Below are positions 34,455 to 43,219 of a stretch of DNA of 64,000 bases, one piece after another; position 1 is the first letter of the stretch, and every line of letters starts with the position of its first letter. The DNA comes from Curtobacterium citreum. Its GTDB lineage: Bacteria; Actinomycetota; Actinomycetes; Actinomycetales; Microbacteriaceae. The stretch lies in contig NZ_VFMQ01000001.1 of NCBI RefSeq assembly GCF_006715175.1, forward strand, positions 1,302,001 to 1,366,000. Direction: 5' to 3'. The notes under the pieces are model-generated. The model saw only the letters and a list, made by a program, of their open reading frames with translations. It was not told where the DNA came from and searched no databases. The position numbers and the translations under genes were made by a program.

Positions 34455-35078
34455 ATGACCACCATCGCCGTCGTCTCCGCCGGGCTCTCCGAGCCCAGCT
34501 CCACTCGCCTGCTCGCGGATCGCCTCGCCGGGTCGGCCGTCGCCGCGATCACGGCGGACCAGCCGGGAGGCTCGGTGGACGTCCGCCACGTCGAGTTGCG
34601 TCCGATCGCCCACGAGATCGTCGACGCGATGCTCACGGGGTTCGCGGCGCCCGGGCTCGCGGCCGCGCAGGCGACGGTCCTCGAGGCCGACGCCGTCGTG
34701 TTCGTCACACCGGTCTTCACCGCCGGGGTGAGCGGGCTCGCGAAGTCCTTCCTCGACGTGCTCGACAAGGACGCGATGACCGACGTGCCGGTGCTGCTCG
34801 CCGCCACGGGCGGCACGGCGCGCCACTCGCTCGCGATCGACCACGCGCTCCGTCCGGTCTTCGCGTACCTCCGCGCCGCGGTCGTGCCGACGGGTGTCTT
34901 CGCCGCGACCGACGATTGGGGGAGCCCGGAGGACGCGGCCGCCCTGGACGCACGCATCCGCCGGGCCGGGGTCGACCTGGCATGGGCGATCCGATCCTCC
35001 CGGCGGACCCCGCAGCGGACCGACGCCCTCCCCGAGACGGTGGACTTCGCGTCCCTGCTCGGCGGACTCGGTCACTGA
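34455..35078 (+). CDS. NADPH-dependent FMN reductase family protein (CE1759 type)
   Basis: A 207-residue flavodoxin-like reductase. The start TIAVVSAGLSEPSSTRLLADRLA gives the FMN-phosphate loop; VFVTPVFTAGVSGLAKSFLDVLDKDAMTDVPVLLAATGGTARHSLAIDHALRPVFAYL is the family core. Members supply reduced FMN to two-component monooxygenases or act as oxidoreductases. The ATG at 34455 is chosen by homology to the usual MTTIAVVSAGL start; TACGAT 6 bases or so before an earlier ATG leaves a longer form possible. It lies upstream of the ApbE pair, a possible flavin-handling neighbourhood. Confidence 0.85.
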   Translation: MTTIAVVSAGLSEPSSTRLLADRLAGSAVAAITADQPGGSVDVRHVELRPIAHEIVDAMLTGFAAPGLAAAQATVLEADAVVFVTPVFTAGVSGLAKSFLDVLDKDAMTDVPVLLAATGGTARHSLAIDHALRPVFAYLRAAVVPTGVFAATDDWGSPEDAAALDARIRRAGVDLAWAIRSSRRTPQRTDALPETVDFASLLGGLGH

Positions 35079-35183
35079 TCCCTTCTTACAGTCCTCATCG
35101 GATCCGCGGGGCGCGAGCGCAGCGCACGCTCCGGGGACACCCGGGGCCGTCCGCGAGCCTCGTCCTGACGACGAGGAGGACCC

Positions 35184-35528
35184 ATGGACGGCAACCGCAG
35201 GAACGGGCGACGCACCACCAGCGCGATCGTGAGCACGGCGGGACTGGTGGTCGCCGGCCTCGCCGGCGCCGGGGTGTGGATCGGGCACGAGGTCACGACC
35301 GCGACCGGCACGAGCGCGACGGACTCCAGCACGACGGGCACGAGCACGTCCGGCTCGAGCACGACGGGCTCGGGCGGCACCAGCTCGGGCAGCACCAGCT
35401 CGGGCAGCACCAGCTCGGGCGGCACCAGCTCGGGCAGCTCGAGCGACAGCGGCACCTCGGACCAGGGCGTCTCGCAGGGGACCACCGGTGGTTCCGGCGC
35501 CACCGACGCGACGACGACGGGATCGTGA
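35184..35528 (+). CDS. Small anchored Ser/Thr/Gly-rich protein with SGAT motif
   Basis: A 114-residue protein: basic start, one membrane helix (~13-34, AIVSTAGLVVAGLAGAGVWIG), then ~75 residues of Ser/Thr/Gly/Asp repeat (units like GSTSSGS and GGTSSGS) outside the membrane. The tail contains SGAT at 104-107, resembling the motif whose Thr is flavinylated by ApbE. GAGGAGG precedes the ATG. Its last 4 bases overlap the apbE start (GTGA), so the two are coupled. It looks like the anchor and linker of an FMN-carrier protein without an FMN_bind domain. Function is inference. Confidence 0.7.
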   Translation: MDGNRRNGRRTTSAIVSTAGLVVAGLAGAGVWIGHEVTTATGTSATDSSTTGTSTSGSSTTGSGGTSSGSTSSGSTSSGGTSSGSSSDSGTSDQGVSQGTTGGSGATDATTTGS

Positions 35529-36475
35529 CCGTGCGCGCCGCCGCCGAGTGGGACCTCTGGACCACCACCGCCCGGGTCGTCCTCGACCGCCGGGACCGTC
35601 GGCACCTCCCCGCAGCCGAGGCCTGCGTGCGCGAGGTGACCGCGGCGGTCGACGCCGCGTGCAGTCGGTTCCGCGCCGACTCCGAGCTCCTCGCCCGCGC
35701 CGACGCACTCGTCCGCGGCACCGAGGTCTCCCCGCTCCTCGCGTCGCTCGTGCACCAGGCCGTCGACGCCGCGCGCCTGACGGACGGCGACGTCGACCCG
35801 ACGCTCGGCCGCCGCATGGTGCGCCTGGGCTACGACGCTGCGTTCGTCGACGGTGCCCTCGTGACCGCGGGGCCCGGCCCCGAGGTGTCGCCGGACCTGC
35901 TCGCCCGGGCGTTCGACGTCCGTCCGGCGTGGCAGCGGATCCTGCTCTCCGGCACCTTCCTGCGCGTCCCCGAGGGCGTCACGCTCGACCTCGGCGCGAC
36001 CGCGAAGGCCGCCGCGGCCGACATGGCCGCGGCGAGCATCACCGCCCGCCTGGGCATCGGTGCGCTGGTCTCGCTCGGCGGCGACGTCGCGACCGCCGGC
36101 CCGGACCCGTCCGGCGGCTGGCAGGTGCGCGTGCAGGACCTCGACGACGATCCCGCGGACCACGTGCGGATCGCCTCCGGCTGGTCCGTCGCGACGTCGA
36201 GCACGCAGAAGCGACGCTGGGAGCAGGACGGCCACGCGCGGCACCACATCCTCGACCCCCGGTGGGGCCTGCCGGTCGACCCGGTCTGGCGCTCCGTGAC
36301 GGTCGTGGCGCCGTCGTGTGTCACGGCGAACACGATGACGACCGCCGCTGTGGTGCGGGGGCACGCCGCCGTCGACTGGCTGCGGCAGAGCGGGCGGGCG
36401 GCGCGGCTGGTCGCAGCGGACGGCTCGGTCGTGCGCCTCGGCGGCTGGCCGGCAGAGGACGCGGTCGCCGCCTGA
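35525..36475 (+). CDS. apbE: FAD:protein FMN transferase (ApbE)
   Basis: A 316-residue ApbE. The conserved blocks are DGDVDPTLGRRMVRLGYD, LDLGATAKAAAADMAA, IGALVSLGGDVATAG, RHHILDPRWGLPVDPVW and ANTMTTAAVV. ApbE moves FMN from FAD to Thr/Ser of extracytosolic proteins. No clear signal peptide is seen, as in many actinobacterial members that work near the membrane. The GTG at 35525 overlaps the stop of the SGAT protein by 4 bases. The DPRWG variant of the usual DPRTG suggests some divergence. No ferric reductase or FMN_bind gene is visible alongside. Confidence 0.88.
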   Translation: MTVRAAAEWDLWTTTARVVLDRRDRRHLPAAEACVREVTAAVDAACSRFRADSELLARADALVRGTEVSPLLASLVHQAVDAARLTDGDVDPTLGRRMVRLGYDAAFVDGALVTAGPGPEVSPDLLARAFDVRPAWQRILLSGTFLRVPEGVTLDLGATAKAAAADMAAASITARLGIGALVSLGGDVATAGPDPSGGWQVRVQDLDDDPADHVRIASGWSVATSSTQKRRWEQDGHARHHILDPRWGLPVDPVWRSVTVVAPSCVTANTMTTAAVVRGHAAVDWLRQSGRAARLVAADGSVVRLGGWPAEDAVAA

Positions 36476-36517
36476 CCGGGCCGGGGGCGTCCCGCCGTCA
36501 CCCGGACGCGCACCCGC

Positions 36518-37714
36518 TCAGTACCAGTGCGGGTTCTCGCTCATCTCGTGGTTCCACGCGGCACAGGGCGAGCCGTACGCGTCGTGGATGTACGCCAGGC
36601 CCCAGTTGATCTGCGTCGCCGCGTTCGTCCGCCAGTCCGCTCCTGCCACGCCCATCTTGCTCGCCGGCAGGGACTGCGGGATCCCGTACGCCCCGCTCGA
36701 CACGTTCAGGGCGTTCGCACGCCAGCCGGACTCCTGCGTCCAGAGCGACACGAGGCACGAGAACTGGTCGGAGCCCCAGCCGTACGCACCGATGGCGCCG
36801 CGGGCGTAGGCCTGTGCGCCGGCCGGGTCGACCACGACGCCGTCGGTGCTCGGGTACGCGTTGCCGGAGGACGCCGCACTCGAGCTCCCCGGCGTGGCCT
36901 GGGCCTTCGCCGCTGCCGCTGCCTGCGCCGCAGCCTGCGCCGCGCGTGCCTGCGCCGCCGCCTGCGCGGCCACCGCCTGCCCGACGGCGTACTGCTGCTC
37001 GGTCGCCGCGGTCGTGTCCTTCAACGAGGCGAGCTGCGCGTACAGCTCGTCGCTGTGCTGCTGGGTGCTCGCGACCGCCTGCGCCGCGGTCTTCGCCGCC
37101 GCCGTCGCCGCGTCGGACTTCCGCTCGGCAGCCGACGCGAGGGACGCCCGCTCGTCCTCGGCGCGGGTCGCCTGCTCGTGCAGCGACGACGCGGTGTGGG
37201 CGGCGACCGAGGCGTCGTCCAGGACGTCCGTCCACGTGCCCGTCAGCTGGTCGAGCGCGCCGAGTTGGTAGAGCAGGTCGTCCGGGTCCTCGGCGGTCGC
37301 GATCCGGGTGGCCATCGCGTTCTCGCTGCCGTCCCGGTACAGGCTCGCGGCGAGCTGACCGGCCCGGGCCTGAGCACGGTCGGCCGTCCGCTGGGCGTCG
37401 TCGGCCTGGGCCTGGAGGCTCGTGGCGGCCTGCGTGGCGGCGCTGAGGTCCGCCTCGGCGGCGTCCGCGGCGGCCGACGCGTCGAGCGCGGTCTGCGACT
37501 TGGCGGCGGCGTCGGCCTGGGCGGCGTGCAGGGCGTCCTGCACGGTGCCGATCTCGGCCTGCTTGGCCTGCTCGTTGCCCTTCGCGGCCTGCACGTCCGC
37601 CCACGTGGGGTAGTCGGTGGCGCTCGCGGGCGCGGCGGTCAGAGCGGGCACGACGAGCGCGCCGACGACCACGGCGGCCGCGACGAGCACGCTCCGGGAC
37701 GGAGAGAGACGCAT
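36518..37714 (-). CDS. Secreted coiled-coil lytic-transglycosylase-like protein
   Basis: A 398-residue exported protein. A Sec signal peptide (VLVAAAVVVGALVVPALTAAPASATD, ending near residue 33) leads to a long Ala-rich coiled coil (~40-265; QAAKGNEQAKQAEIGTVQDALHAAQ, DDAQRTADRAQARAGQLAASLYR). A Ser-rich linker joins this to a C-terminal ~100-residue SLT-like domain (CLVSLWTQESGWRANALNVSSGAYGIPQSLPASKM). The coiled coil resembles RipA/NlpC-type and PcsB-like cell-wall regulators, so it may tether or activate peptidoglycan cleavage at division. TAGCCT lies 6 bases before the ATG. Confidence 0.85.
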   Translation of the reverse strand: MRLSPSRSVLVAAAVVVGALVVPALTAAPASATDYPTWADVQAAKGNEQAKQAEIGTVQDALHAAQADAAAKSQTALDASAAADAAEADLSAATQAATSLQAQADDAQRTADRAQARAGQLAASLYRDGSENAMATRIATAEDPDDLLYQLGALDQLTGTWTDVLDDASVAAHTASSLHEQATRAEDERASLASAAERKSDAATAAAKTAAQAVASTQQHSDELYAQLASLKDTTAATEQQYAVGQAVAAQAAAQARAAQAAAQAAAAAKAQATPGSSSAASSGNAYPSTDGVVVDPAGAQAYARGAIGAYGWGSDQFSCLVSLWTQESGWRANALNVSSGAYGIPQSLPASKMGVAGADWRTNAATQINWGLAYIHDAYGSPCAAWNHEMSENPHWY

Positions 37715-37780
37715 GTCGGCAGGCTAGCGGGGACACGCCCGCGTCCCCGGCGCCTCGCCGCCGTGATGCCTGAGGGCTGG

Positions 37781-38004
37781 TAAAGTCCTCACCGTGCGGG
37801 GACCGTTCCCCGGACGTCACACTCGCTGTGACACCAAAACACTGCGCAGACCCGGCACGGAGCTGGTCATCGGTGGTGGCTCGCGGGCCGTTCGGAGTCC
37901 CGAGTGCTTCTACTGCTGGCCAGACATGCGCCCCGACCCCTCGGCGTGCACGCACCACGGGTGCCGTCGCCCCGGTCTGCCGAACACGTCAAGGAGGCAC
38001 CCTT
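37781..38004 (+). promoter_or_regulatory. pnp promoter and leader
   Basis: TAAAGT (37781-37786) gives a leader of ~210 bases before the TTG of pnp, which has AAGGAGG (37991-37997) at ideal spacing. GTCACA-CTCGC-TGTGAC (37817-37833) can form a hairpin. A GTG at 37794 sits 7 bases after the -10, the position of leaderless starts here; it opens a frame that runs to 38270 and overlaps pnp. That frame does not look like a real protein. Confidence 0.5.
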
Positions 38005-40278
38005 TTGGAGGGTCCCGAGATCAAGTTCGCCGAAGCCGTCATCGACAACGGCAAGTTCGGCAAGCGCGTCGTCCGGTTCGAGACCGGCCGCCTCGCACAG
38101 CAGGCGCAGGGCGCGGTCGCCGCGTACCTCGACGAGGAGACCATGCTCCTCTCGGCCACCAGCGCCGGCAAGCACCCGCGGGAGGGCTTCGACTTCTTCC
38201 CGCTGACCGTCGACGTCGAGGAGCGCTCGTACGCCGCCGGCAAGATCCCCGGTTCGTTCTTCCGTCGTGAAGGCCGTCCCAGCACCGAGGCGATCCTCGT
38301 CTGCCGCCTCATCGACCGGCCGCTGCGCCCGTCGTTCGTCGACGGCCTCCGCAACGAGGTCCAGATCGTCATCACCGTCCTGAGCATCGCGCCGGACGAG
38401 TTCTACGACGCACTGGCGATCAACGCCGCGTCCGCCTCGACGCAGATCTCCGGTCTGCCGTTCTCCGGCCCGATCGCCGGTGTGCGCCTCGCCCTCATCG
38501 GCGACCAGTGGGTCGCGTTCCCGAAGGCGTCGCAGCTCGCCGAGGCCGTCTTCGACCTCACGGTCGCCGGCCGCGTCGTCACCGACGACCAGGGCAACGA
38601 GGACGTCGCGATCATGATGGTCGAGGCCGAGGCCACCGAGCACAGCTGGGACCTCATCCAGGGCGGCGCGACCAAGCCGGACGAGGCCGTCGTCGCGCAG
38701 GGCCTCGAGGCGGCCAAGCCGTTCCTCAAGGTCCTCGTCGAGGCGCAGGCGAAGATGGCCGCCCAGTCGGCCAAGGAGATCCAGGACTACCCGGTCTTCC
38801 CGCCCTACGCCCCCGAGGTCTACGACGCGGTCGAGGCCCTCGCGCTCGACGAGCTGGGGGACGTCTACCAGATCGCCGGCAAGCTCGAGCGCCAGGACAA
38901 GGACGACGCCCTCAAGGCGAAGGTCAAGGAGGCCATCGCGGCCAAGGTCGAGGCCGGGGAACTCCCCGAGTCCGCCAACGGCCAGGTCAGCGGCGCCTAC
39001 AAGTCGGTCACGAAGAAGGTCGTCCGCGGCCGCATCCTGACCGAGCAGGTCCGCATGGACGGTCGCGGCCTCGCCGACATCCGTCCGCTCGACGCCGAGG
39101 TCGCCGTGATCCCGCGCGTCCACGGTTCCGCGATCTTCCAGCGCGGCGAGACGCAGATCCTCGGCGTCACCACGCTGAACATGCTCAAGATGGAGCAGCA
39201 GATCGACTCGCTGTCGCCCGTCACGAAGAAGCGCTACCTGCACCACTACAACTTCCCGCCCTACTCGACCGGTGAGACCGGCCGCGTGGGCTCGCCCAAG
39301 CGTCGCGAGATCGGGCACGGCTTCCTCGCCGAGCGCGCCCTCGTGCCGGTGCTGCCGTCGCGCGAGGAGTTCCCCTACGCCATCCGTCAGGTGTCCGAGG
39401 CCCTCGGCTCCAACGGTTCGACGTCGATGGGCTCCGTCTGCGCCTCGACCCTGTCGCTCCTCAACGCCGGTGTGCCCCTCAAGGCGCCGGTCGCGGGCAT
39501 CGCGATGGGCCTCGTCTCCGACACCGTCGACGGCCAGACCCGCTACGCGGCGCTGACCGACATCCTCGGTGCCGAGGACGCCCTCGGCGACATGGACTTC
39601 AAGGTCGCCGGCACGTCCGACTTCGTCACGGCGATCCAGCTCGACACGAAGCTCGACGGCATCCCCTCGTCGGTCCTCGACGCCGCGCTCAAGCAGGCAA
39701 AGGAAGCGCGCTCCGCCATCCTCGGCGTGCTGACCGAGGCGATCGACGCCCCCGACGAGATGGCCGACACCGCCCCGCGCGTCATCTCGGTGCAGATCCC
39801 CGTCGACAAGATCGGCGAGCTGATCGGCCCGAAGGGCAAGACGATCAACGGCATCCAGGACGAGACCGGTGCCGACATCTCGATCGAGGACGACGGCACC
39901 GTCTACATCGGCGCCGTCGACGGTCCCTCGGCCGAGGCCGCCCGTGCGCAGGTCAACGCGATCGCGAACCCGACGAACCCGGAGATCGGCGACCAGTTCC
40001 TCGGCACGGTCGTCAAGATCGCGACCTTCGGTGCCTTCGTGTCGCTGCTCCCGGGCCGCGACGGGCTGCTGCACGTCTCCGAGGTCCGCAAGCTCGCCGG
40101 TGGCAAGCGCGTGGAGAACGTCGAGGACGTCCTGGGCGTCGGCCAGAAGATCCTGGTCGAGGTCACCAAGGTGGACGACCGCGGCAAGCTGTCGCTCGCG
40201 CCGGTCGTCGCCGACGAGGTGGACACCGAGGGCCGCGAGGGCCACGAGAAGCACACCGAGGACAACGCCGAGGGTTGA
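38005..40278 (+). CDS. pnp: Polyribonucleotide nucleotidyltransferase
   Basis: A 757-residue PNPase. Two RNase PH-like cores are present ([31 protein letters not shown] at the start; [34 protein letters not shown] in the second), with a helical linker between. A KH domain ([19 protein letters not shown], ~606) and an S1 domain ([31 protein letters not shown]) follow. It degrades RNA phosphorolytically in the 3'-5' direction, and in actinobacteria it also makes and degrades 3' tails. TTG at 38005 is the start, as the conserved N-terminus LEGPEI and AAGGAGG show. A perfect 38-bp palindrome follows. Confidence 0.97.
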   Translation: MEGPEIKFAEAVIDNGKFGKRVVRFETGRLAQQAQGAVAAYLDEETMLLSATSAGKHPREGFDFFPLTVDVEERSYAAGKIPGSFFRREGRPSTEAILVCRLIDRPLRPSFVDGLRNEVQIVITVLSIAPDEFYDALAINAASASTQISGLPFSGPIAGVRLALIGDQWVAFPKASQLAEAVFDLTVAGRVVTDDQGNEDVAIMMVEAEATEHSWDLIQGGATKPDEAVVAQGLEAAKPFLKVLVEAQAKMAAQSAKEIQDYPVFPPYAPEVYDAVEALALDELGDVYQIAGKLERQDKDDALKAKVKEAIAAKVEAGELPESANGQVSGAYKSVTKKVVRGRILTEQVRMDGRGLADIRPLDAEVAVIPRVHGSAIFQRGETQILGVTTLNMLKMEQQIDSLSPVTKKRYLHHYNFPPYSTGETGRVGSPKRREIGHGFLAERALVPVLPSREEFPYAIRQVSEALGSNGSTSMGSVCASTLSLLNAGVPLKAPVAGIAMGLVSDTVDGQTRYAALTDILGAEDALGDMDFKVAGTSDFVTAIQLDTKLDGIPSSVLDAALKQAKEARSAILGVLTEAIDAPDEMADTAPRVISVQIPVDKIGELIGPKGKTINGIQDETGADISIEDDGTVYIGAVDGPSAEAARAQVNAIANPTNPEIGDQFLGTVVKIATFGAFVSLLPGRDGLLHVSEVRKLAGGKRVENVEDVLGVGQKILVEVTKVDDRGKLSLAPVVADEVDTEGREGHEKHTEDNAEG

Positions 40279-40292
40279 TCCCCGGCTGACCC

Positions 40293-40330
40293 ACGACGGC
40301 CGTCACTCCCGCGGGAGTGACGGCCGTCGT
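40293..40330. terminator. pnp bidirectional terminator
   Basis: A perfect 38-bp palindrome; the left half begins ACGACGGCCGTCACTCCCG. It is shared with the convergent YbhB gene. Confidence 0.85.
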
Positions 40331-40350
40331 CGTCTTCGTGGCGCGGGGCG

Positions 40351-40878
40351 TCAGGACGCCGGGGTCTCCTGCGTGCCGGTGAGCTGCGCGCGCCCGAGCA
40401 GGTGCTCGCGGAGCAGGAAGCCGACCACGGCGGGGGTGGCGTCGGCGGGTGCCTCGAGCACGGGCACGTCGAGCGCGCTCAGCGTGAACACGTACCGGTG
40501 CGGGCCGTGGCCGGCGGGCGGTGCGGCACCCAGGAAGGTGTCGGTCCCGTACTCGTTGCGGCGGCGGAGCGCCTCGGCGGGGAGCAGCGCGTCGTCGGTC
40601 CCGGCACCCTGGGGCAGCGAGGTCGTCGACGCCGGCAGGTCGGTCAGGCTCCAGTGCCAGAAGCCCGAGCCGGTCGGGGCGTCGGGGTCGTACACGGTGA
40701 GGACGTAGCTCTGCGTGCCCTCGGGCGCCCCGGACCACTCGAGCGCGGGGGAGCGGTCCTCGCCACCGGCGTCGGCGCCGCGCGCCCAGTCGGGCAGCGC
40801 GTCGCCGTCGGAGAAGTCGGGGCTCGTCAGGGTGAACGTGGGGACCTCGGGGAGGTTCCAGTTGGGGTCGTTGGCCAT
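40351..40878 (-). CDS. YbhB/YbcL family (Raf kinase inhibitor-like) protein
   Basis: A 175-residue PEBP-fold protein. Motifs are TFTLTSPDFSDGDALPDWA, SPALEWSGAPEGTQSYVLTVYDPDAPTGSGFWHWSLTDLP (the DPDAP and HW anion-pocket residues) and GPHRYVFTLSALD. Bacterial members bind phosphate-like ligands; their role is not settled. No signal peptide is present. TTTGCT lies 6 bases before the ATG. It sits in an insertion between pnp and the M16 peptidase, next to a TetR gene on the same strand. Confidence 0.92.
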   Translation of the reverse strand: MANDPNWNLPEVPTFTLTSPDFSDGDALPDWARGADAGGEDRSPALEWSGAPEGTQSYVLTVYDPDAPTGSGFWHWSLTDLPASTTSLPQGAGTDDALLPAEALRRRNEYGTDTFLGAAPPAGHGPHRYVFTLSALDVPVLEAPADATPAVVGFLLREHLLGRAQLTGTQETPAS

Positions 40879-40925
40879 GCCGCCAGCAAACACCCTGCTC
40901 CTGTCGCACAGGTGGGACGGGTCGG

Positions 40926-40968
40926 CCCGGAGGATCGTGGCGGGCCCCGCCACGCGCCTCCCGTCCGC
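40926..40968. repeat. Family A dispersed palindrome, copy 6
   Basis: CCCGGAGGATCGTGGCGGG and CCCGCCACGCGCCTCCCGTCCG flank the centre, with the same ATCGTGG/CCACGCGC asymmetry as copy 4. It lies downstream of the TetR gene (minus strand). Confidence 0.8.
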
Positions 40969-40990
40969 CGGTCGGGTCGGAGGCGAGGCG

Positions 40991-41716
40991 TCAGGCCGCG
41001 ATGACGCGGTCGACCACGCGGCCGAGCGCCGCGGTCGCGGCGATCGCGTCGCCGGCGTACGCGCCGGCCATCGCGCCGTCGCGCGCGAGCATGAGCTCGT
41101 CGGCCCCGTCGCCGGGCAGCGGGTGCCCGGCGCGCTGCAGGAGCGAGGCGAGCTGGTCCGTGTACCAGTCGCGGTGGGTGGCGACGACCTCGCGCACGGG
41201 GTCGCGCGGGTCGTGGTACTCGGCGGCGGCGTTGAGGAACGCGCAGCCGCGGAACTCGGCACGACCGACCTCGTCCGAGACGGCGGCGACCCAGGCGCGC
41301 ACCGCGGCCTCGGGGCTGGCGGCGTCGGAGACGAGCTGCTCGAAGCCGGCGCGGACGCGCTCGTGCTGGGTGCGCACGTAGGCGAGGATCAGGTTGTCCT
41401 TCGAGCCGTAGTGCTTGTAGAAGGTGGCCTTCGTCACGCTCGCCTCCGAGATGAGCCGGTCGACGCCGACCCCGCGGATGCCCTCTTCGTAGAACAGGCG
41501 TGTCGCGGTCTCGAGGATCCGGACCTTCGCGCCGCCGGAACGGGGAGCCGGGGGGACGCTCGACCCGTCCGGCGACGCGAGGTTCGTGCTCGGGCCGAGG
41601 AGACGCTGGACGGCCGGTTGGGGGGAATCGACCGTCACAGCGTTGCTCCTCGGACTCATCGGCTCCGCGGGGGAGTGGGGGGACTCCGCCGCGCGAGGAC
41701 TGATGTCCCGAGCCAT
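40991..41716 (-). CDS. TetR family transcriptional regulator
   Basis: A 241-residue regulator with an unusual ~60-residue Pro/Ser-rich N-terminal extension before the helix-turn-helix (AKVRILETATRLFYEEGIRGVGVDRLISEASVTKATFYKHYGSKDNLI). The C-terminal ligand domain (LVSDAASPEAAVRAWVAAVSDE...FRGCAFLNAAAEYHD) resembles the TetR_C group that often controls efflux or oxidoreductase genes. The ATG at 41716 lies inside one arm of a 37-bp perfect inverted repeat, and ACTGTA/TACAGT is just upstream, so autoregulation is likely. An internal start that drops part of the extension is possible. Confidence 0.85.
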   Translation of the reverse strand: MARDISPRAAESPHSPAEPMSPRSNAVTVDSPQPAVQRLLGPSTNLASPDGSSVPPAPRSGGAKVRILETATRLFYEEGIRGVGVDRLISEASVTKATFYKHYGSKDNLILAYVRTQHERVRAGFEQLVSDAASPEAAVRAWVAAVSDEVGRAEFRGCAFLNAAAEYHDPRDPVREVVATHRDWYTDQLASLLQRAGHPLPGDGADELMLARDGAMAGAYAGDAIAATAALGRVVDRVIAA

Positions 41717-41750
41717 CGGGTCGGAATCTAGGGGGGCTTCCGACCCGATG
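41714..41750. promoter_or_regulatory. Probable TetR operator / start-codon hairpin
   Basis: CATCGGGTCGGAA and TTCCGACCCGATG are perfect 13-bp inverted arms with an 11-base spacer. They fill the space between the tetR -10 element (TACAGT, minus strand, 41756-41761) and the start codon, which is inside the lower arm. Confidence 0.7.
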
Positions 41751-41870
41751 CAAGAACTGTACCACGTGGAGGACAGACAGACGAGTCTTTCTATCCTCAT
41801 CCGATGTACCCCAGTTCGAGGCACGTGCTGTGGGCCTGGGGAAACTGGGCGGTCGGCGCCCGCGGGTCAG

Positions 41871-41876
41871 TAGGCT
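41871..41876 (+). promoter_or_regulatory. -10 element of the M16 peptidase gene
   Basis: TAGGCT lies 8 bases before the ATG at 41885; leaderless arrangement. Confidence 0.4.
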
Positions 41877-41884
41877 CGTCTGCG

Positions 41885-43219
41885 ATGAACCAGCCAGTAC
41901 CGTTGCCGCTCGAGGCCCCGGACACGTCCTTCCTGACGTCCGGTGGTGCCTTCGTCCGTCGGACCGTGCTGCCCTCCGGAGTCCGGGTCCTCACCGAGTC
42001 GGTCCCCGGAGCCAGTTCCACGAGCCTCGGCTTCTGGGTCGGCGTCGGGTCCCGCGACGAACGCGAGGGCCAGTTCGGCTCCACGCACTTCCTCGAACAC
42101 CTGCTCTTCAAGGGCACCGAGCGCCGCAGTGCGCTCGACATCGCGATCTCCTTCGACTCGGTCGGCGGCGAGCACAACGCCGCGACCGCGAAGGAGTACA
42201 CCTGCTACTACGCCCGCGTCCGGGACACCGACGTCCCGATGGCGGTCGAGGTGATCGGGGACATGGTCACCGGTTCGGTGCTCGAGGCCGAGGCGTTCGA
42301 CGTCGAACGCGGCGTGATCCTCGAGGAGCTCGCGATGGCCGCGGACGACCCGGCCGACGTCGCGGGCGAGGCGTTCTTCGCCGCGGCCTTCGACGGGCAC
42401 CCGCTCGGTCGGCCGATCGGCGGGACGCCCGAGAGCATCCGCGCGGTCGGGCGCGCCGAGGTCCTGGACCACTACCGCGAGCACTACGCACCGAACGGCA
42501 TCGTGGTGACCGCCGCCGGTGCCGTGGACCACGACCGCTTCCGCGAACTGGTCGAGCACGTCTTCCGGGACGCCCCGCACGCGTCGCCGCTGGCCCGGCG
42601 GACGCCGCAGCCCGTGGCGGACCCGGCCGTGCCGAAGCTCGCCGTCGCGCACCGTCCGACCGAGCAGGTCAGCATGCTCCGCGGATCGCAGGGTCTCGAC
42701 CTCCGTGACGAGCGCCGTCCGGTGCTCAGCGTCCTGAACGCCGTCCTCGGCGGCGGGATGAGCTCGCGGCTGTTCCAAGAGGTCCGTGAGCGCCGGGGCC
42801 TCGCCTACGCGGTGTCGTCGTTCGCGCCGGCGTACCTGGACAACGGGGCCTTCGGGGTCTACGCGGGCTGCGCCCCCGACAACGTCGCCGGGGTCGTCGA
42901 GATCATCGACGCCGAGTTCCGGCGCATGGTCGACGACGGCATCACCGACGACGAGCTCCGTCGCGCGAAGGGCCAGATCGAGGGCGCGCTGACGCTCTCG
43001 CTCGAGGACAGCGACGCACGGATGACCCGGCTGGGCCGGTCCGAGCTCGGCACCGGCGAGTTCACCGACCTCGGCACCGCCCTGCAGCGGGTCGACCGGG
43101 TGACCCCGGCGGACGTCCTCGACCTCGCCCGCGACCTGCTCACCCGCCCGACCATCACCTCGGTCGTGGGGGCCGTCCAGCGCGACGAGCTCGCGGCCGC
43201 CATCGGCGCCGAGGGGTGA
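41885..43219 (+). CDS. pepR: M16 family zinc peptidase (insulinase/PepR type)
   Basis: A 444-residue M16B peptidase. The inverted zinc motif HFLEHLLFKGTERRS (HxxEH, ~69) and the downstream Glu in VERGVILEELAMA complete the site. The second half contains the M16 C-domain motif GGGMSSRLFQEVRERRGLAYAV. Its place after pnp and before dapB is the conserved actinobacterial and Gram-positive order. It is cytoplasmic; the substrate is unknown. The ATG at 41885 is preferred over an upstream ATG at 41804. Its stop overlaps the phosphatase start as GTGA. Confidence 0.92.
   Translation: MNQPVPLPLEAPDTSFLTSGGAFVRRTVLPSGVRVLTESVPGASSTSLGFWVGVGSRDEREGQFGSTHFLEHLLFKGTERRSALDIAISFDSVGGEHNAATAKEYTCYYARVRDTDVPMAVEVIGDMVTGSVLEAEAFDVERGVILEELAMAADDPADVAGEAFFAAAFDGHPLGRPIGGTPESIRAVGRAEVLDHYREHYAPNGIVVTAAGAVDHDRFRELVEHVFRDAPHASPLARRTPQPVADPAVPKLAVAHRPTEQVSMLRGSQGLDLRDERRPVLSVLNAVLGGGMSSRLFQEVRERRGLAYAVSSFAPAYLDNGAFGVYAGCAPDNVAGVVEIIDAEFRRMVDDGITDDELRRAKGQIEGALTLSLEDSDARMTRLGRSELGTGEFTDLGTALQRVDRVTPADVLDLARDLLTRPTITSVVGAVQRDELAAAIGAEG

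Noticed and set aside
37794..38270. 158-codon frame starting at the leaderless position before pnp, as a protein gene
   Set aside because: Composition (Cys/His/Arg-rich, repetitive Arg) and its overlap with pnp argue against a protein; kept only as a regulatory idea.
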